DNA of 64,000 bases from Natronospira sp. (GTDB lineage Bacteria; Pseudomonadota; Gammaproteobacteria; Natronospirales; Natronospiraceae), in the NCBI GenBank assembly GCA_003558125.1, contig PWMQ01000016.1, positions 1 through 64,000 on the forward strand, in the 5' to 3' direction. The stretch's first letter is position 1; every line of letters begins with the position of its first letter. The notes under the pieces are model-generated. The model was given only the letters and a program-made list of their open reading frames with translations, had not been told where the DNA came from and searched no databases. Below, in pieces: positions 1 through 9,193 of the stretch. The position numbers and the translations under genes were made by a program.

Positions 1-1
1 C

Positions 2-214
2 CCGCTGCAGAATCTGAAGGTGCTTTACGGAACCGGCGCCATTCGCGTTGATGACAATAATGAGCTCAAGCGGGTGGGTGGTGTTCGCTACACCATAAAG
101 GACGGCATCATCTTTGATGCCGAGCAGTTGCGTGCCGATGTGCGGGAGATGGTGCATGAGGCCAAGGAAGAAAGAGATATCGAACGGCTTACGCAGCCGG
201 CGGCTGAGTTTTGA
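2..214 (+). CDS. C-terminal fragment of an amidohydrolase family protein (partial)
   Basis: The frame is open from the window edge and ends at TGA 212-214, so only about 70 C-terminal residues are visible and the start lies outside. The motif VLYGTGAIR followed by VGGVRYTIKDGI is the kind of tail found on periplasmic imidazolonepropionase-like amidohydrolases, where the last strands complete the small beta-sandwich domain next to the metal-dependent TIM barrel. The barrel with the metal-binding His residues is not in view, so substrate and activity cannot be judged. The family call rests on the tail alone. Confidence 0.65.
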   Translation, partial: PLQNLKVLYGTGAIRVDDNNELKRVGGVRYTIKDGIIFDAEQLRADVREMVHEAKEERDIERLTQPAAEF

Positions 215-236
215 TTTGGTGGTCGTAGGATTCGAT

Positions 237-355
237 TGGGCCCTGCTGGCGGAGGGTTTGGTTAAGTCTTATGGTTCTTAATCGCGGCTAAAGCCGCTTC
301 CACGGTGCCTGTAGCGTATGCCGGAACCGCCGTGGGAGCGGATTTATCCGCGATT
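237..355. repeat. REP-like inverted palindrome pair with a longer shared flank
   Basis: Two REP-like units face each other: about 281-305 (ATCGCGGCTAAAGCCGC core) and the diverged inverted partner at about 330-354. The 40-odd bases before the first unit (about 237-279, with TGCTGGCGGAG and GTTTGGTT then GTCTTATG) recur before the REP pair at 10.38 kb, so the repeated element is longer than the REP palindrome. It sits between the amidohydrolase stop and the convergent epmC stop and could act as a transcript 3' end structure. Confidence 0.75.
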
Positions 356-862
356 TCAGCTTCCTTGATACCAGTCCCGCAAAACCCGGATAAAGGTCTT
401 CGCGCGGGGTGGGAAACCGACCGCTTCCATCGTGGTCCTGGCTTCACGGACCCGTGCCTGGAATGCCTCGCTGGCGGTTTGTGGGCCGTCCAGGTTGTCG
501 AGACTGACGCGGAAAGGAAAGCCGCAGGCGTCGGCAAAGGCCCATTCAATGGCCTGAGGCCGGGCCTCGACCCGCTCGAACTCAGCCTGGCGCTCCGGCC
601 CGCGACCATCGGGTTCATACCAATAGCCGTAATCCACCAGCTTGCGGCGGTGTGCCCCGGCGATGCACCAGTGGGCGACTTCATGCAGGGCGCTGGCGAA
701 ATAATCACGGGTAAATATGATTCGATGCCGAGGATGAAGCTCGTCCGCCGGCCGATACTCGGGCTCAGCACCGCCACCAATCAGCACGGTGTTGTGGCTG
801 TCCTCGAAGGTCTCGTTGAATAACCGAATCAGATCATCGGCGTGGTGGGTGGTTTTGGACAT
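356..862 (-). CDS. epmC: Elongation factor P hydroxylase family protein (EpmC/YfcM)
   Basis: 168 aa, close to the usual 180 aa of EpmC, the enzyme that hydroxylates the beta-lysylated lysine of EF-P. Visible family marks are GGGAEPEYRPAD (about 29-40), HRIIF, and the metal site SALHEVAHWCIAG, in which His60, Glu61 and His64 form an HExxH motif, followed by LVDYGYWYEPDGR. ATG 860-862 is the start. No EF-P, EpmA or EpmB gene is nearby, so it is an orphan here as in many genomes. A heptamer tandem repeat lies directly upstream in the leader or promoter region. Identification is strong; activity on EF-P is taken from the family. Confidence 0.9.
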   Translation of the reverse strand: MSKTTHHADDLIRLFNETFEDSHNTVLIGGGAEPEYRPADELHPRHRIIFTRDYFASALHEVAHWCIAGAHRRKLVDYGYWYEPDGRGPERQAEFERVEARPQAIEWAFADACGFPFRVSLDNLDGPQTASEAFQARVREARTTMEAVGFPPRAKTFIRVLRDWYQGS

Positions 863-877
863 CGGAAGGGGAAAATC

Positions 878-933
878 AGTGCTGAGTGCTGAGTGCTGAG
901 TGCTGAGTGCTGAGTGCTGAGTGCTGAGTGCTG
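878..933. repeat. Tandem heptamer repeat, 8 copies of AGTGCTG
   Basis: Eight uninterrupted copies of the 7-base unit AGTGCTG run from 878 to 933 with no mismatch. The array starts 16 bases upstream of the epmC start codon on the minus strand, so it would lie in that gene's leader or promoter. It is followed by a perfect hairpin, AGGAGCA/TGCTCCT (941-959), just past the stop of the hypothetical gene at 987. Perfect short tandem arrays are prone to copy-number change. Confidence 0.95.
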
Positions 934-986
934 AGGAGCAAGGAGCAAGCTATGCTCCTAACCCCTCACCCCTCGCCCCTAACTCT

Positions 987-1400
987 CTACGGCATCTGAA
1001 TGCCGCCGCCACCGCCGCCGGGCATGCCGCCCTGGCCGCCGCCCATGCCACCCATGCCGCCGGTATCGCCCGGGGTCATGATCCGGGAGGCCTGTTCGCG
1101 GCGCATTTCCTCCACCTTCTTCATCATGTCTTCCAGGGCCTGACGGGCGTTCTCGTCGAACTGCTCCACCGCGGCTTTCAGGGAATCGGCCTCGATCTCG
1201 AAGGAGAGGGGCAGGGCGCCGGCTTCGGTCATCACCTGGGTATTGCCCAAGTAACGAACGCTGCGGCTATCGTCATCGCTGCCATCGGCTTTCACCGGCA
1301 CCATGCAGCGGATACTGCCCACCCGCGCATCGGTGTAGGTCTCTTCCCGGAAAAGACCCTCGGCATCCATCTCCATGCGCGGCATTTCCTGTTCACTCAT
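987..1400 (-). CDS. Conserved hypothetical protein with Gly/Met-rich tail
   Basis: 137 aa. The start is set at ATG 1398-1400 (MSEQEMPRMEMD); the open frame continues upstream only through repeat DNA. There is no signal peptide or membrane segment. The middle (about 85-120) is a charged, probably helical segment ending in KKVEEMRREQAS. The last 25 residues are a low-complexity tail of Gly with Met and Pro. The text around VGSIRCMVPVKADG and LPLSFEIEA looks like a small beta-domain. I do not recognise a named family; similar short proteins with a Gly-Met tail occur in related gammaproteobacteria. Function unknown. Confidence 0.7.
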   Translation of the reverse strand: MSEQEMPRMEMDAEGLFREETYTDARVGSIRCMVPVKADGSDDDSRSVRYLGNTQVMTEAGALPLSFEIEADSLKAAVEQFDENARQALEDMMKKVEEMRREQASRIMTPGDTGGMGGMGGGQGGMPGGGGGGIQMP

Positions 1401-1523
1401 GCAAAAGTCTCCAGTCGATTGGGGTTGCCAGCCGTCTATTGTAACGGATGTAGGGGGTGGGGTTTCGAGCAGGGCCGTACTGTTTGCCCCTGGCGTGGTG
1501 CCGGATTTTGGGCTTGCCTGGGC

Positions 1524-1623
1524 TACACAGAGGACGCAGAGGACCCGCAGAGGGCCACAGAGATCTTCATTTCTGGGGCGGTGTTTTCCGTGGCTTTCTG
1601 CGGGTCCTCTGCGCTCTCTGTGC
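1524..1623. repeat. Inverted pair of CACAGAG-type repeats
   Basis: Left arm about 1524-1562 (ACACAGAGGACGCAGAGGAC and on) and right arm about 1590-1623 in the opposite sense (GTCCTCTGCGCTCTCTGTGC) can pair over some 30 bases, followed by a run of A on the plus strand. A third, single copy is at 13,177-13,216. It lies between the tex stop (minus) and the start of the gene at 987-1400, so it could form a hairpin in that transcript. The repeat family, rich in CAGAGG, is dispersed in intergenic DNA of this window. Confidence 0.75.
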
Positions 1624-1659
1624 AAAAAATTTCAAGGCCGATCAGGGCACCTGGCCGAG

Positions 1660-4005
1660 CTAGCGCCCGAGCTTGGCCTTGAGAGCCAGTGCCAGGGCGC
1701 TTTCTGGTTCCTTGTTGCCGCCCTTGCCGCCACTCTTGCCGCGGCCACGGCCGCGCTGGGGCTTGTCGGCGGCCTTGCCGTGGGCACCGGGCTTGTCATT
1801 GCCGGCGCCGGCATCGGATTTCATGCTCAGGCTGATGCGCTTGCGGTCAACGTCCACTTCCATCACCCGAACCTGGACGATGTCTCCCGGCTTGACCACA
1901 TCCCGCGGATCCTTGACGAAGCGGTCGGCCAGTTGGGAGATGTGCACCAGGCCGTCCTGGTGGACGCCCACATCCACGAAGGCCCCGAAGTTGGTGACAT
2001 TGGTCACCACGCCTTCGAGCTTCATGCCTTCTTCCAGATCGCTGATCTTCTCCACCCCTTCCCGGTACTGCACCGTGCGGAAGGCCGGGCGCGGGTCCCG
2101 ACCGGGTTTTTCCAGTTCGGCAAGGATGTCCTTGACCGTGGGCAGGCCGAACTGCTCGTCGGTGAATGCACTCGGGTCCAATGTTTTCAGGGTGCTTTCG
2201 TCGCCAATCAGTTGTCCGAGTTCACGGCCGGTCTTTTCCCGGATTCGTTCCACCACCGGATAGGCTTCCGGGTGTACTGCCGAGGCATCCAGTGGCTGTT
2301 CGCCCCGGATGCGCAGAAAGCCCGCGGCCTGCTCAAAGGCCTTGTCGCCAAAGCGATAGACCTTTTTCAGTTGGCTGCGGTTGGAAAAGGGGCCGTGCTC
2401 GTCCCGGTGCCGGACCAGGTTCTCGGCCAGGCTGCTGCTCAGTCCCGACACCCGGCTGAGCAGGGCCGCCGAGGCGGTATTGGCATCCACACCCACCGCG
2501 TTGACGCAGTCTTCAACCACCGCTTCCAGGCTGCGCCCCAGTTTCACTTGGCTGACGTCATGCTGGTATTGGCCCACACCAATGGATTTGGGCTCGATCT
2601 TGACCAGTTCGGCCAGCGGATCCTGGACCCGGCGGGCGATGGACACCGCCCCGCGCAGGGACACGTCCAGGTCGGGAAATTCCCGCGCCGCGGTTTCCGA
2701 GGCGGAATAGACGGATGCGCCGGCCTCGGAGACCACCAGGTACTGCACCCGGCCCATGCCCTTGCGGTTCAGTAGTTCCCGGATCAATCGTTCCGTTTCC
2801 CGGGAGGCGGTCCCGTTGCCGATGGCAATCAGGGCCACTCCGTGTTTTTCCACCAGGGCAGCAAGCACTTCCAGCGCTTGCTGCCACTGCTTCTGCGGGG
2901 GATGGGGATAGATGGTGGCGGTATCCAGCAGCTTGCCGGTGGCGTCCACCACCGCCAGCTTGGAGCCGGTGCGCAGCCCGGGGTCCAGGCCCAGCACCGT
3001 CTTCTGTCCCGCCGGAGCTGCCAGCAGGAGGTCGCGCAGATTGTTCGCGAAAACCTGGATGGCCTCTTCCTCGGCCTGCTCCCGAATCCAGTTGGTGAGT
3101 TCGGTTTCCAGGCGGACCAGGATTTTCACCCGGCCGGTGAAGCGCACTGCGTCCGCCAGCCAGTCATCCGCGGCCCGGCCCTGGTGTTCCCAGCCCAGAT
3201 GACGAGCCACCATGGATTCGATCTGGCCGGGCTCGGCATTGTCCAGGGTGTCCGGGGGCAGGATGTCGAGGCGCAGCACGCCCTCGTTGCGGCCACGCAG
3301 CAGGGCCAGGAAGCGATGGGAAGGGATCCTGGCCAGGGGCTCACTGTGCTCGAAGTAGTCCCGGAACTTGGCCCCCTCCTGTTTCTTTTCCTCCACCACC
3401 CGCGAGGCAATCCAGGCGCCTTTCTGCATCCAGTCACGAATCCGGCCCACCAATTCCGGGTCCTCGGCCCAGCGCTCGGCCAGTATTGCCCGCGCCCCTT
3501 CCAGCACCTTGTCGACGCTGTCATAGCCGGCTTCGGCGTCCATGTAGTCAGCCGCCATGGCCGCCGGATCCTGATTGGGGTTCTCAAACAGGGCGTCGGC
3601 CAGGGGTTCCAGGCCGGCCTCGATGGCCATCTGGCCCTTGGTGCGACGCTTTTTCTTGTAGGGCAGGTAAAGATCCTCCAGCCGCGTCTTGTTGTCCGCG
3701 GTCAGAAGGGCCTGGCGCAGCTCCGGCGTCAGTTTGTCCTGTTCTTCAATCGCCTCAAGAATGGATTCGCGGCGGTCCTCCAGTTCCCGCAGGTAGCCCA
3801 GGCGCTGTTCCAGTTCCCGCAACTGGCTGTCATCCAGGCTGCCGGTGGCCTCCTTGCGGTAGCGGGCGATGAAGGGGACGGTGGCGCCGTCATCCAGGAG
3901 GCCCACGGCGGCGTCCACCTGGGAGCGGCCGACCTTCAGTTCATCGGCAATGCGCTGGCTGATGTTGTGGCGGGAGAGGGGCTGACTGCTGCTTGCGTCA
4001 CTCAT
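1660..4005 (-). CDS. tex: Tex family RNA-binding transcription accessory protein
   Basis: 781 aa, the usual Tex length. In order: an N-terminal Tex helical region starting around the [15 protein letters not shown] motif (about 45-60), a YqgF/RNase H-like fold at [13 protein letters not shown] (about 330), a helix-hairpin-helix region with [20 protein letters not shown], and a C-terminal S1 RNA-binding domain ([16 protein letters not shown], about 655-725). The last 50 residues are a Lys/Gly/Arg-rich tail. Tex binds nucleic acid in the cytoplasm and affects transcription and stress tolerance. ATG 4003-4005 is preferred: upstream residues in the frame are not Tex-like. It is transcribed divergently from the diguanylate cyclase gene. 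Confidence 0.95.
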   Translation of the reverse strand: MSDASSSQPLSRHNISQRIADELKVGRSQVDAAVGLLDDGATVPFIARYRKEATGSLDDSQLRELEQRLGYLRELEDRRESILEAIEEQDKLTPELRQALLTADNKTRLEDLYLPYKKKRRTKGQMAIEAGLEPLADALFENPNQDPAAMAADYMDAEAGYDSVDKVLEGARAILAERWAEDPELVGRIRDWMQKGAWIASRVVEEKKQEGAKFRDYFEHSEPLARIPSHRFLALLRGRNEGVLRLDILPPDTLDNAEPGQIESMVARHLGWEHQGRAADDWLADAVRFTGRVKILVRLETELTNWIREQAEEEAIQVFANNLRDLLLAAPAGQKTVLGLDPGLRTGSKLAVVDATGKLLDTATIYPHPPQKQWQQALEVLAALVEKHGVALIAIGNGTASRETERLIRELLNRKGMGRVQYLVVSEAGASVYSASETAAREFPDLDVSLRGAVSIARRVQDPLAELVKIEPKSIGVGQYQHDVSQVKLGRSLEAVVEDCVNAVGVDANTASAALLSRVSGLSSSLAENLVRHRDEHGPFSNRSQLKKVYRFGDKAFEQAAGFLRIRGEQPLDASAVHPEAYPVVERIREKTGRELGQLIGDESTLKTLDPSAFTDEQFGLPTVKDILAELEKPGRDPRPAFRTVQYREGVEKISDLEEGMKLEGVVTNVTNFGAFVDVGVHQDGLVHISQLADRFVKDPRDVVKPGDIVQVRVMEVDVDRKRISLSMKSDAGAGNDKPGAHGKAADKPQRGRGRGKSGGKGGNKEPESALALALKAKLGR

Positions 4006-4229
4006 GGGGATATCCGGTCTTGCTGATTGTGGGATTAAAGGAGGCGCATTAAACCCGCCCAGGGATGGGGGTGCAAGATTGAAATCCATGGCTGCTTGTG
4101 TTTTGACCCCTACCGCAACCTGTTGCAGAATCATCGGCAGTGAACCGGAGGGGATGACCGGTTCTGAACGGAGGGCTGAAATGCTGGTCAAAGTTGCCGG
4201 CTCACCCTCCCAGGAGATCTGTCACGGAT

Positions 4230-6095
4230 ATGACCATTCCGAATCAACATCGCCGGTCCACCTCGGCCCTGTTGTTCCTGCCAATCTGTTTCCTGTTGCT
4301 GACCGGGATGGTGGCTGCTGCGCCGGATGGGGTGTTCGGTCACGAATCCCTTGATGAGCTCCTCTCCGCGGTGGAGGCCCAGGCACAGCAAGATCCCCAA
4401 AAGGCCCTGGCCACCCTTGAGAGCGCATTGGCTGAACTGGAGCTGGATGAGCAGCCGGAAGCGGCAGTCAAACTGCTCAATCGGCGGGCGGAATTATTGC
4501 GGGATCAAGGGGAAACCGAGCAAGCCCTGCTGGCGCTGGAACTGGCAGAGGACTTGGCTGTTCAACTGGATGATCCCGTTCCCGCAGTGCAGGTTCAGCA
4601 GATGCGCGGGACGATCTATCTGGACCGCGCCGATTTCGATCGTGCCCTTGAGATCAACATGGCCGTTCTCAACCAGGCCCAGGCTCTGGCGCATGCCGAG
4701 CTTGAGGCGGCCGCTCGCAATGCCATCGGCAACATCTATTTCAGCCTTGAGCAGCCTGAACGGGCCCGCCGTTTCTACCGCGCGGCGGCGGAGATTTATG
4801 AGGAACTGGACTCCCGGGAGCGGCTGGGGAGCCTGCTGGGCAATATCGGCAATACCTATAATAGCGAAGGTCGTTATCAGGAGGCCTTGCCCTATCAGCG
4901 TCAGTCTCTGCGCATTGCCCGGCAAGAGGGGCGGGAGATTGGTGCTGCTTATCAACTGATCAATCTCTGCAATACATTATGGCTGCTCGAGCGCATGGAG
5001 GATGCCAGGGGCTATTGCCGGGAGGGCATCCCGCTACTGGAAGATGCGGGCCACTATCGAGCCCTCCATTTCGCGCTCAATCTCATGGGGGATTTGCGGG
5101 TTGCCGAGGGTGATCCCGAGGCTGCCTTGAGTTATCTCTTGCGTGCCCTTGAGATTGCCCGGGAAATGGATTCGCCCCGCCTGCGCGAGGCCAGTCATGG
5201 AGATCTGTCTTCCCTGTACGAGACCCTCGGCGATTATCAAGCCGCCCTGGAGCACGCCCGGGCCCAGTTCGAGGCTCATCACGAGGTAATGGACAGTGAA
5301 CGCCAGCAGCGTATCGTCGAACTAGAGCAGTCCTATGAGGCCGAGCTGAGGCGCCAGGAGATTACGGCCAGGGAGGCTGAAATTTCCCGACTGGAACTGG
5401 AGTCGGAGCTGAAGGAAGCGAGTCTGCGTGAGCGCCAGACCCTGATGCTGGTGGCCTTCAGCCTGTTTGTCGCGACCGCCATCGTGGCACTGCTGCTTTG
5501 GCGTGGCTATATGCTCCGGCGTCGCAGCAGTCGGCGCATTGAGGAGAAGAATCGCGAGCTCAATGAAGCACTCAAGACCATCAGTCGTCTGGCCCGACAA
5601 GACCCGCTCACCGGGCTTGCCAATCGGCGTCGTCTGATGGAGGTGCTCAAGTCCGAATTGTCCCGCCGCCATCGGACCGGTGCCCCTCTTACCCTGGCTC
5701 TGGGCGACATCGATTACTTCAAGCAGCTCAATGACCAATACGGTCATCAGGTGGGGGACCAGATACTGATGGGGCTGGCGAAACGGATGCGCAGTTGCCT
5801 GCGGGAGAGTGACTTGCTCTGTCGCTGGGGAGGCGAGGAGTTCCTGATCCTGATGCCGGAGACAGATGCCGAGGAAGCCCGCCTGGCGATGGAGAAGGTC
5901 TGTGCCGCGGTGGCGGCGAAGCCTTTCGAAACGGACGCCGGTCCAGTGGAAGTCACCATTACCTTCGGTGTGGCCAGTGTCCGCGGTGACGACTTCAAGT
6001 CGGCCGTGCGGGTCGCTGACCGGGCCATGTATGCCGGCAAGCATCAGGGGCGCAATCGGGTGATGGTCCGTATCGAGGGTGGCGACGCCGAATAG
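4230..6095 (+). CDS. TPR-containing membrane diguanylate cyclase (GGDEF)
   Basis: 621 aa. Signal or first membrane segment at about 12-32, a periplasmic array of TPR-like helices at about 45-390 (for example NIGNTYNSEGRYQEALPYQR), a coiled coil, one membrane helix at about 405-425, then a cytoplasmic GGDEF domain. The active site reads GGEEF (534-538), a competent variant, and an inhibitory RxxD site (Arg525 to Asp528) sits five residues upstream, so c-di-GMP synthesis with product inhibition is expected. ATG 4230 follows AGGAG at 4212. The layout implies an extracytoplasmic signal read through TPRs; the ligand is unknown. Confidence 0.9.
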   Translation: MTIPNQHRRSTSALLFLPICFLLLTGMVAAAPDGVFGHESLDELLSAVEAQAQQDPQKALATLESALAELELDEQPEAAVKLLNRRAELLRDQGETEQALLALELAEDLAVQLDDPVPAVQVQQMRGTIYLDRADFDRALEINMAVLNQAQALAHAELEAAARNAIGNIYFSLEQPERARRFYRAAAEIYEELDSRERLGSLLGNIGNTYNSEGRYQEALPYQRQSLRIARQEGREIGAAYQLINLCNTLWLLERMEDARGYCREGIPLLEDAGHYRALHFALNLMGDLRVAEGDPEAALSYLLRALEIAREMDSPRLREASHGDLSSLYETLGDYQAALEHARAQFEAHHEVMDSERQQRIVELEQSYEAELRRQEITAREAEISRLELESELKEASLRERQTLMLVAFSLFVATAIVALLLWRGYMLRRRSSRRIEEKNRELNEALKTISRLARQDPLTGLANRRRLMEVLKSELSRRHRTGAPLTLALGDIDYFKQLNDQYGHQVGDQILMGLAKRMRSCLRESDLLCRWGGEEFLILMPETDAEEARLAMEKVCAAVAAKPFETDAGPVEVTITFGVASVRGDDFKSAVRVADRAMYAGKHQGRNRVMVRIEGGDAE

Positions 6096-6099
6096 CCCA

Positions 6100-7077
6100 T
6101 CAGCGGATCAGGCGTGGTACCAGCCCGGTCAGCAGGATCAGCAGACACAGTTCCACCATTGCCTGGATCATGATCACCCCCGCCGCCAGCTCCGCGCCAA
6201 AGGGCAGGGCGAGGGCAAAGGGAAGGACCACAAAGGAGTTTCGGCTGCCGGCACTGAACAGCAGTGTGCGCTGACCGGGTATCGACAGGCCTGTCAATCG
6301 ACCGGCGAGCAGTGCCAGGCTCAGGGCCAGCAATGCCCAGAGCAGGAACACTGCCGTGACCGGGAGCAGTTGACTGAAACTGTCTGATGGCAGATCCGCC
6401 AGTTGGGTTGCGGCGACCAGAAAGACCACGGGTAGCAGAAACAGCAAGGGTGCCCGCTGCGCGGCTCCCAGGGTGGACTGCAGCAGTGGTCGCCCGACGC
6501 TCAGATAGCGAATGCCCAGGGCGAGCGCCAGGGGAATGGCAAACAGGCCAATGAATACCACCAGGAAGCGCAGTGGTTCGAAGCTCTGCAGCTGCCCACT
6601 CCCCAGCAGAATCATCAGCCAGATGGGTACCGCGACCACCTGCCCGAGCAGCAACAGCGGAACGGCCGTCGTGGCCCGTTCGGGATTGCCACGGCCGATC
6701 AGATTGAAGGCAAGAAACCAGTAAGTGCAGGGCGCCAGCAATACGAGTGCCACCGCCAGCCGGATGACCGGATCCGCCGGCAGCAGGAACAGCACCAGCG
6801 CGGTTGCCAGGGGCAGCAGCAGGAAGTTCAGCGCCAGAATGGTGAGCAGAAAGTCCCGGTCCGCCAGACTGCGCCGCCAACGCCGCAGATCCAGGTGCAG
6901 GAAACTGACGAACATCAGCAGGGCCAACAGGGGCCAGAGCATGATGGACCAGCCGGAGACTGCTTCCGGCTGCCATTGGGCGACCGCCAGGCCGGCAAGC
7001 GCGGCCAGGGTCAGCGGCAGGACTTGCCAGCGTTCCAGATTGAGGTAGCTGAAAAGGCGGTGTCGGGCGGAGAGCAT
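6100..7077 (-). CDS. ACR3/bile acid:sodium symporter family transporter
   Basis: 325 aa with about ten hydrophobic segments and almost no soluble domain, as in the BASS/ACR3 superfamily. The motif LLAPCTYW contains the cysteine conserved in arsenite carriers of the ACR3 type, and SAGSRNSFVVLPFALALP matches the second conserved crossover region. ACR3 proteins export arsenite from the cytoplasm using the proton gradient. No arsR, arsC or arsM gene lies beside it, so the substrate may be something else. It ends five bases from the stop of the diguanylate cyclase gene, convergent with it. Family assignment is firm, arsenite only likely. Confidence 0.75.
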   Translation of the reverse strand: MLSARHRLFSYLNLERWQVLPLTLAALAGLAVAQWQPEAVSGWSIMLWPLLALLMFVSFLHLDLRRWRRSLADRDFLLTILALNFLLLPLATALVLFLLPADPVIRLAVALVLLAPCTYWFLAFNLIGRGNPERATTAVPLLLLGQVVAVPIWLMILLGSGQLQSFEPLRFLVVFIGLFAIPLALALGIRYLSVGRPLLQSTLGAAQRAPLLFLLPVVFLVAATQLADLPSDSFSQLLPVTAVFLLWALLALSLALLAGRLTGLSIPGQRTLLFSAGSRNSFVVLPFALALPFGAELAAGVIMIQAMVELCLLILLTGLVPRLIR

Positions 7078-7184
7078 ACAGGCAGTTTGCCCGATCCCGA
7101 GGGGCGGGGAAAGACGGTGTCCAGGAGCCTGCAGTCAATCCATTCGCGCCAGCAGTGGCTGCGAATGGATTGACCAGAGCTTGC

Positions 7185-7589
7185 TCAGTAACTGCCCCGC
7201 ATGAAGTCAATGGCCGGGATCAGCGCCTCCCGCCAGCGCTTGCCCAGCGTGGTGTCATAGCGGGGGTCGCTGTTCTGAACGGTCAGTAGCAGACTTTCGA
7301 TCCAATGGTCGTACATGTGCGGTTCTACCGGGGCATGCCCCTTGCGGCTGTGTACCTTGGCGATATCCTCGATCTGGCGCCGGGCGACGCCGGGGCTGCC
7401 GGCGTAAGTGATGACCATGCTGATGCCGCGCCGGATAAGCTTGTTCTGTTTGGGCCAATCGGTATGCGCAAACATGGCCGGGAAGCGCTCATTGCTTGCC
7501 AGCAGACGTTGATAGAAGTCCGCCACGAAGTCCGGGTTTTCTCGCAGGCAGCGGCCGAAGCTCTGCTGCACGTCGCCAAACTGATCCAT
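7185..7589 (-). CDS. Globin family protein
   Basis: 134 aa, a single globin domain. The N-terminal helix DVQQSFGRC and FYQRLLASNERFPAMF correspond to helices A and B of bacterial single-domain globins, and IAKVHSRKG gives the proximal heme ligand, probably His80, followed by HMYDHW. There is no reductase or signalling domain attached, so it is a stand-alone heme protein for oxygen or nitric oxide. The gene has an FNR-type operator at 7,649-7,662, centred 41.5 bases upstream of a predicted start, pointing to induction at low oxygen. ATG 7587-7589 is preceded by GAAGGTG. Confidence 0.9.
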   Translation of the reverse strand: MDQFGDVQQSFGRCLRENPDFVADFYQRLLASNERFPAMFAHTDWPKQNKLIRRGISMVITYAGSPGVARRQIEDIAKVHSRKGHAPVEPHMYDHWIESLLLTVQNSDPRYDTTLGKRWREALIPAIDFMRGSY

Positions 7590-7613
7590 TTTTCACCTTC
7601 AAGTCGGAAATCA

Positions 7614-7662
7614 AGCGCGGATGCTACGCGAGCGGCAATGATACCAGCTTGATTTAGATCAA
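7614..7662 (-). promoter_or_regulatory. FNR/Anr-type class II promoter of the globin gene
   Basis: A perfect TTGAT-N4-ATCAA palindrome lies at 7,649-7,662 (centre 7,655.5). On the minus strand a -10 element TAGCAT is at 7,626-7,621, giving a transcription start near 7,614. The operator centre then falls at -41.5, the canonical spacing for FNR-activated class II promoters. The globin start codon is 25 bases further on. The palindrome and spacing are seen; regulation by an FNR-family protein is inferred. Confidence 0.8.
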
Positions 7663-7681
7663 TCTAATACTTGACGGCGGC

Positions 7682-8398
7682 TTACCATTCAATTCGGGCC
7701 CGGTCCCGCCAGAATCCGCCGCTCTCGGTGGCCTCCGGATCGCTGGCCAGCCAGACGATGGTGTCGATGCCTTCCTCGATTGAGCGGCTGGCATCCCCGC
7801 CGCCCAGGTCGGTGCGCACCCAGCCAGGGCAGACCGAGTTGACCAGAATCCCGCGTTCGGCCAGTTCTGTCGCGAACACCCGGGTGATGCTGTTAAGAGC
7901 GGTCTTGGACAGGCGATAGCCCAGCCAGCCCCCGTCCATGTCGCTCAACTGCCCCATTCCGGAAGAGACATTGACGATGCGCCCGCCCTCGGGCATCAAC
8001 AGGGCCAGGGCCTGGATCATGCGCAGGGCGCCCAGGGTATTGGTGTTGACCGTTTCCATGATGGTCATGGGTGAGACCAAAAGGGGGTTGGCCGAGCGCT
8101 CGCCCCCTGCCTGACGGGTTTCCAGGATCAGCCCGGCATTGTTGACCAGCACATCCACCCGCTTGTAGGTCTCGCGGATATAACGGCCCAGATCCCGGAC
8201 CTGGTCAGCACTGGTCACGTCCACCACCCGCAGCTCCACCGACAGTTTGTCGGCCTGCATGGATTCCACCGCGCGGGTGCCGGATTCGGAATCCCGGGCA
8301 CAGGCGATCACGTGATAGCCCTGCTCGGCCAGGGCGCGGGCAGTGGCCTGGCCCAGGCCGCGGTTGGCCCCGGTGACAACGGCGATTTTTGATTGCAT
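7682..8398 (-). CDS. SDR family NAD(P)-dependent oxidoreductase
   Basis: 238 aa, a classical short-chain dehydrogenase with a single Rossmann domain. The cofactor loop is TGANRGLGQ (9-17), the NNAG motif is at 86-89, the catalytic serine is in VNVSSGMGQ (about 145), and Tyr161 and Lys165 form the YxxxK pair. The sequence resembles the carbonyl reductase-like subgroup, including the insertion after NNAG. CARDS after the second beta strand suggests NADP(H) preference. No pathway genes are next to it, so the substrate is unknown. It is divergent from the membrane protein gene at 8,469. Confidence 0.9.
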   Translation of the reverse strand: MQSKIAVVTGANRGLGQATARALAEQGYHVIACARDSESGTRAVESMQADKLSVELRVVDVTSADQVRDLGRYIRETYKRVDVLVNNAGLILETRQAGGERSANPLLVSPMTIMETVNTNTLGALRMIQALALLMPEGGRIVNVSSGMGQLSDMDGGWLGYRLSKTALNSITRVFATELAERGILVNSVCPGWVRTDLGGGDASRSIEEGIDTIVWLASDPEATESGGFWRDRARIEW

Positions 8399-8468
8399 CC
8401 TGATGCTCTCCCGTGTGCAAATGGGCGGGATTATACCGCTCAGGCGACGATGGAGCAGCGATGTTCAC

Positions 8469-9083
8469 ATGACTGCCATTCCCCTGACAGTTCGTCTGGC
8501 CTCCACTGCCTGGATCATCCTCTGGGTAACAGTGGTGCTGAACAATCAGGGCCCCCAGAACTTCTTCTGGCTCTGCAACATGGCCAAGTTCATTGTCCTG
8601 TTCGCCATCTGGCGGGGCGATCGCCTGCTGATTTCCAGTCAGGCCGGAGTCATGACCCTGGTGGGCATTGGCTGGACATTGGATCTATTCTTGGGCCTTC
8701 TGCTTGGCGGCAGTCCCACCGGTTTCACCGATTACATGTTCGGTGACGAGCTGGCCCCGGTCGCCCGGGCGGTCTCGCTCTATCATGTGGCCTTGCCGCC
8801 GCTGATGATCTGGCTGGTCTGGCGGCTGGGTTATGACCGGCGCGGGCCCTGGTTGCAATGCCTGATCGGTGCACTGGGTGTGGTGGGCGCCTGGCTGTTT
8901 ACCGAGCCTTATCGCAATGTGAACTGGGTCTGGTCCCCCTTCGGGGTGGAGCAGACCTGGATGCCGGATCCTCTCTGGGTGCTCGTTTTGATCGTGGCCT
9001 ATCCGCTGGTTCTGTATTTCCCGGGTCATTGGTTGTTGCTGGGGATCAAGCGACTGCTGCCGGCTCGCTCCACCCAACCGTGA
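8469..9083 (+). CDS. Conserved hypothetical multi-pass membrane protein
   Basis: 204 aa with five or six hydrophobic segments and short, polar loops; the loop with GSPTGFTDYMFGDEL and the segment YRNVNWVWSPFG are the most distinctive stretches. ATG 8469 is the first in-frame ATG past the divergent SDR start and gives a hydrophobic N terminus. I do not recognise a characterised family; proteins with the same Asn-Trp-Val-Trp loop appear in other gammaproteobacteria as uncharacterised inner-membrane proteins. It is followed after 110 bases by the rhomboid gene on the same strand, possibly a unit. Confidence 0.7.
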   Translation: MTAIPLTVRLASTAWIILWVTVVLNNQGPQNFFWLCNMAKFIVLFAIWRGDRLLISSQAGVMTLVGIGWTLDLFLGLLLGGSPTGFTDYMFGDELAPVARAVSLYHVALPPLMIWLVWRLGYDRRGPWLQCLIGALGVVGAWLFTEPYRNVNWVWSPFGVEQTWMPDPLWVLVLIVAYPLVLYFPGHWLLLGIKRLLPARSTQP

Positions 9084-9193
9084 TGTCATTGGCTCGTGGC
9101 CTTGTCCTTTGGCTTTGGTGGGGATCGTTTTTCGTTCCCGGGGGTCAGATACCCGGTAAGCGATGCGCAGCAGAAATAGGGAAAACTGTCTCA

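Noticed and set aside
878-933. CRISPR array
   Set aside because: The units are 7 bases with no spacers, so this is a plain tandem repeat.
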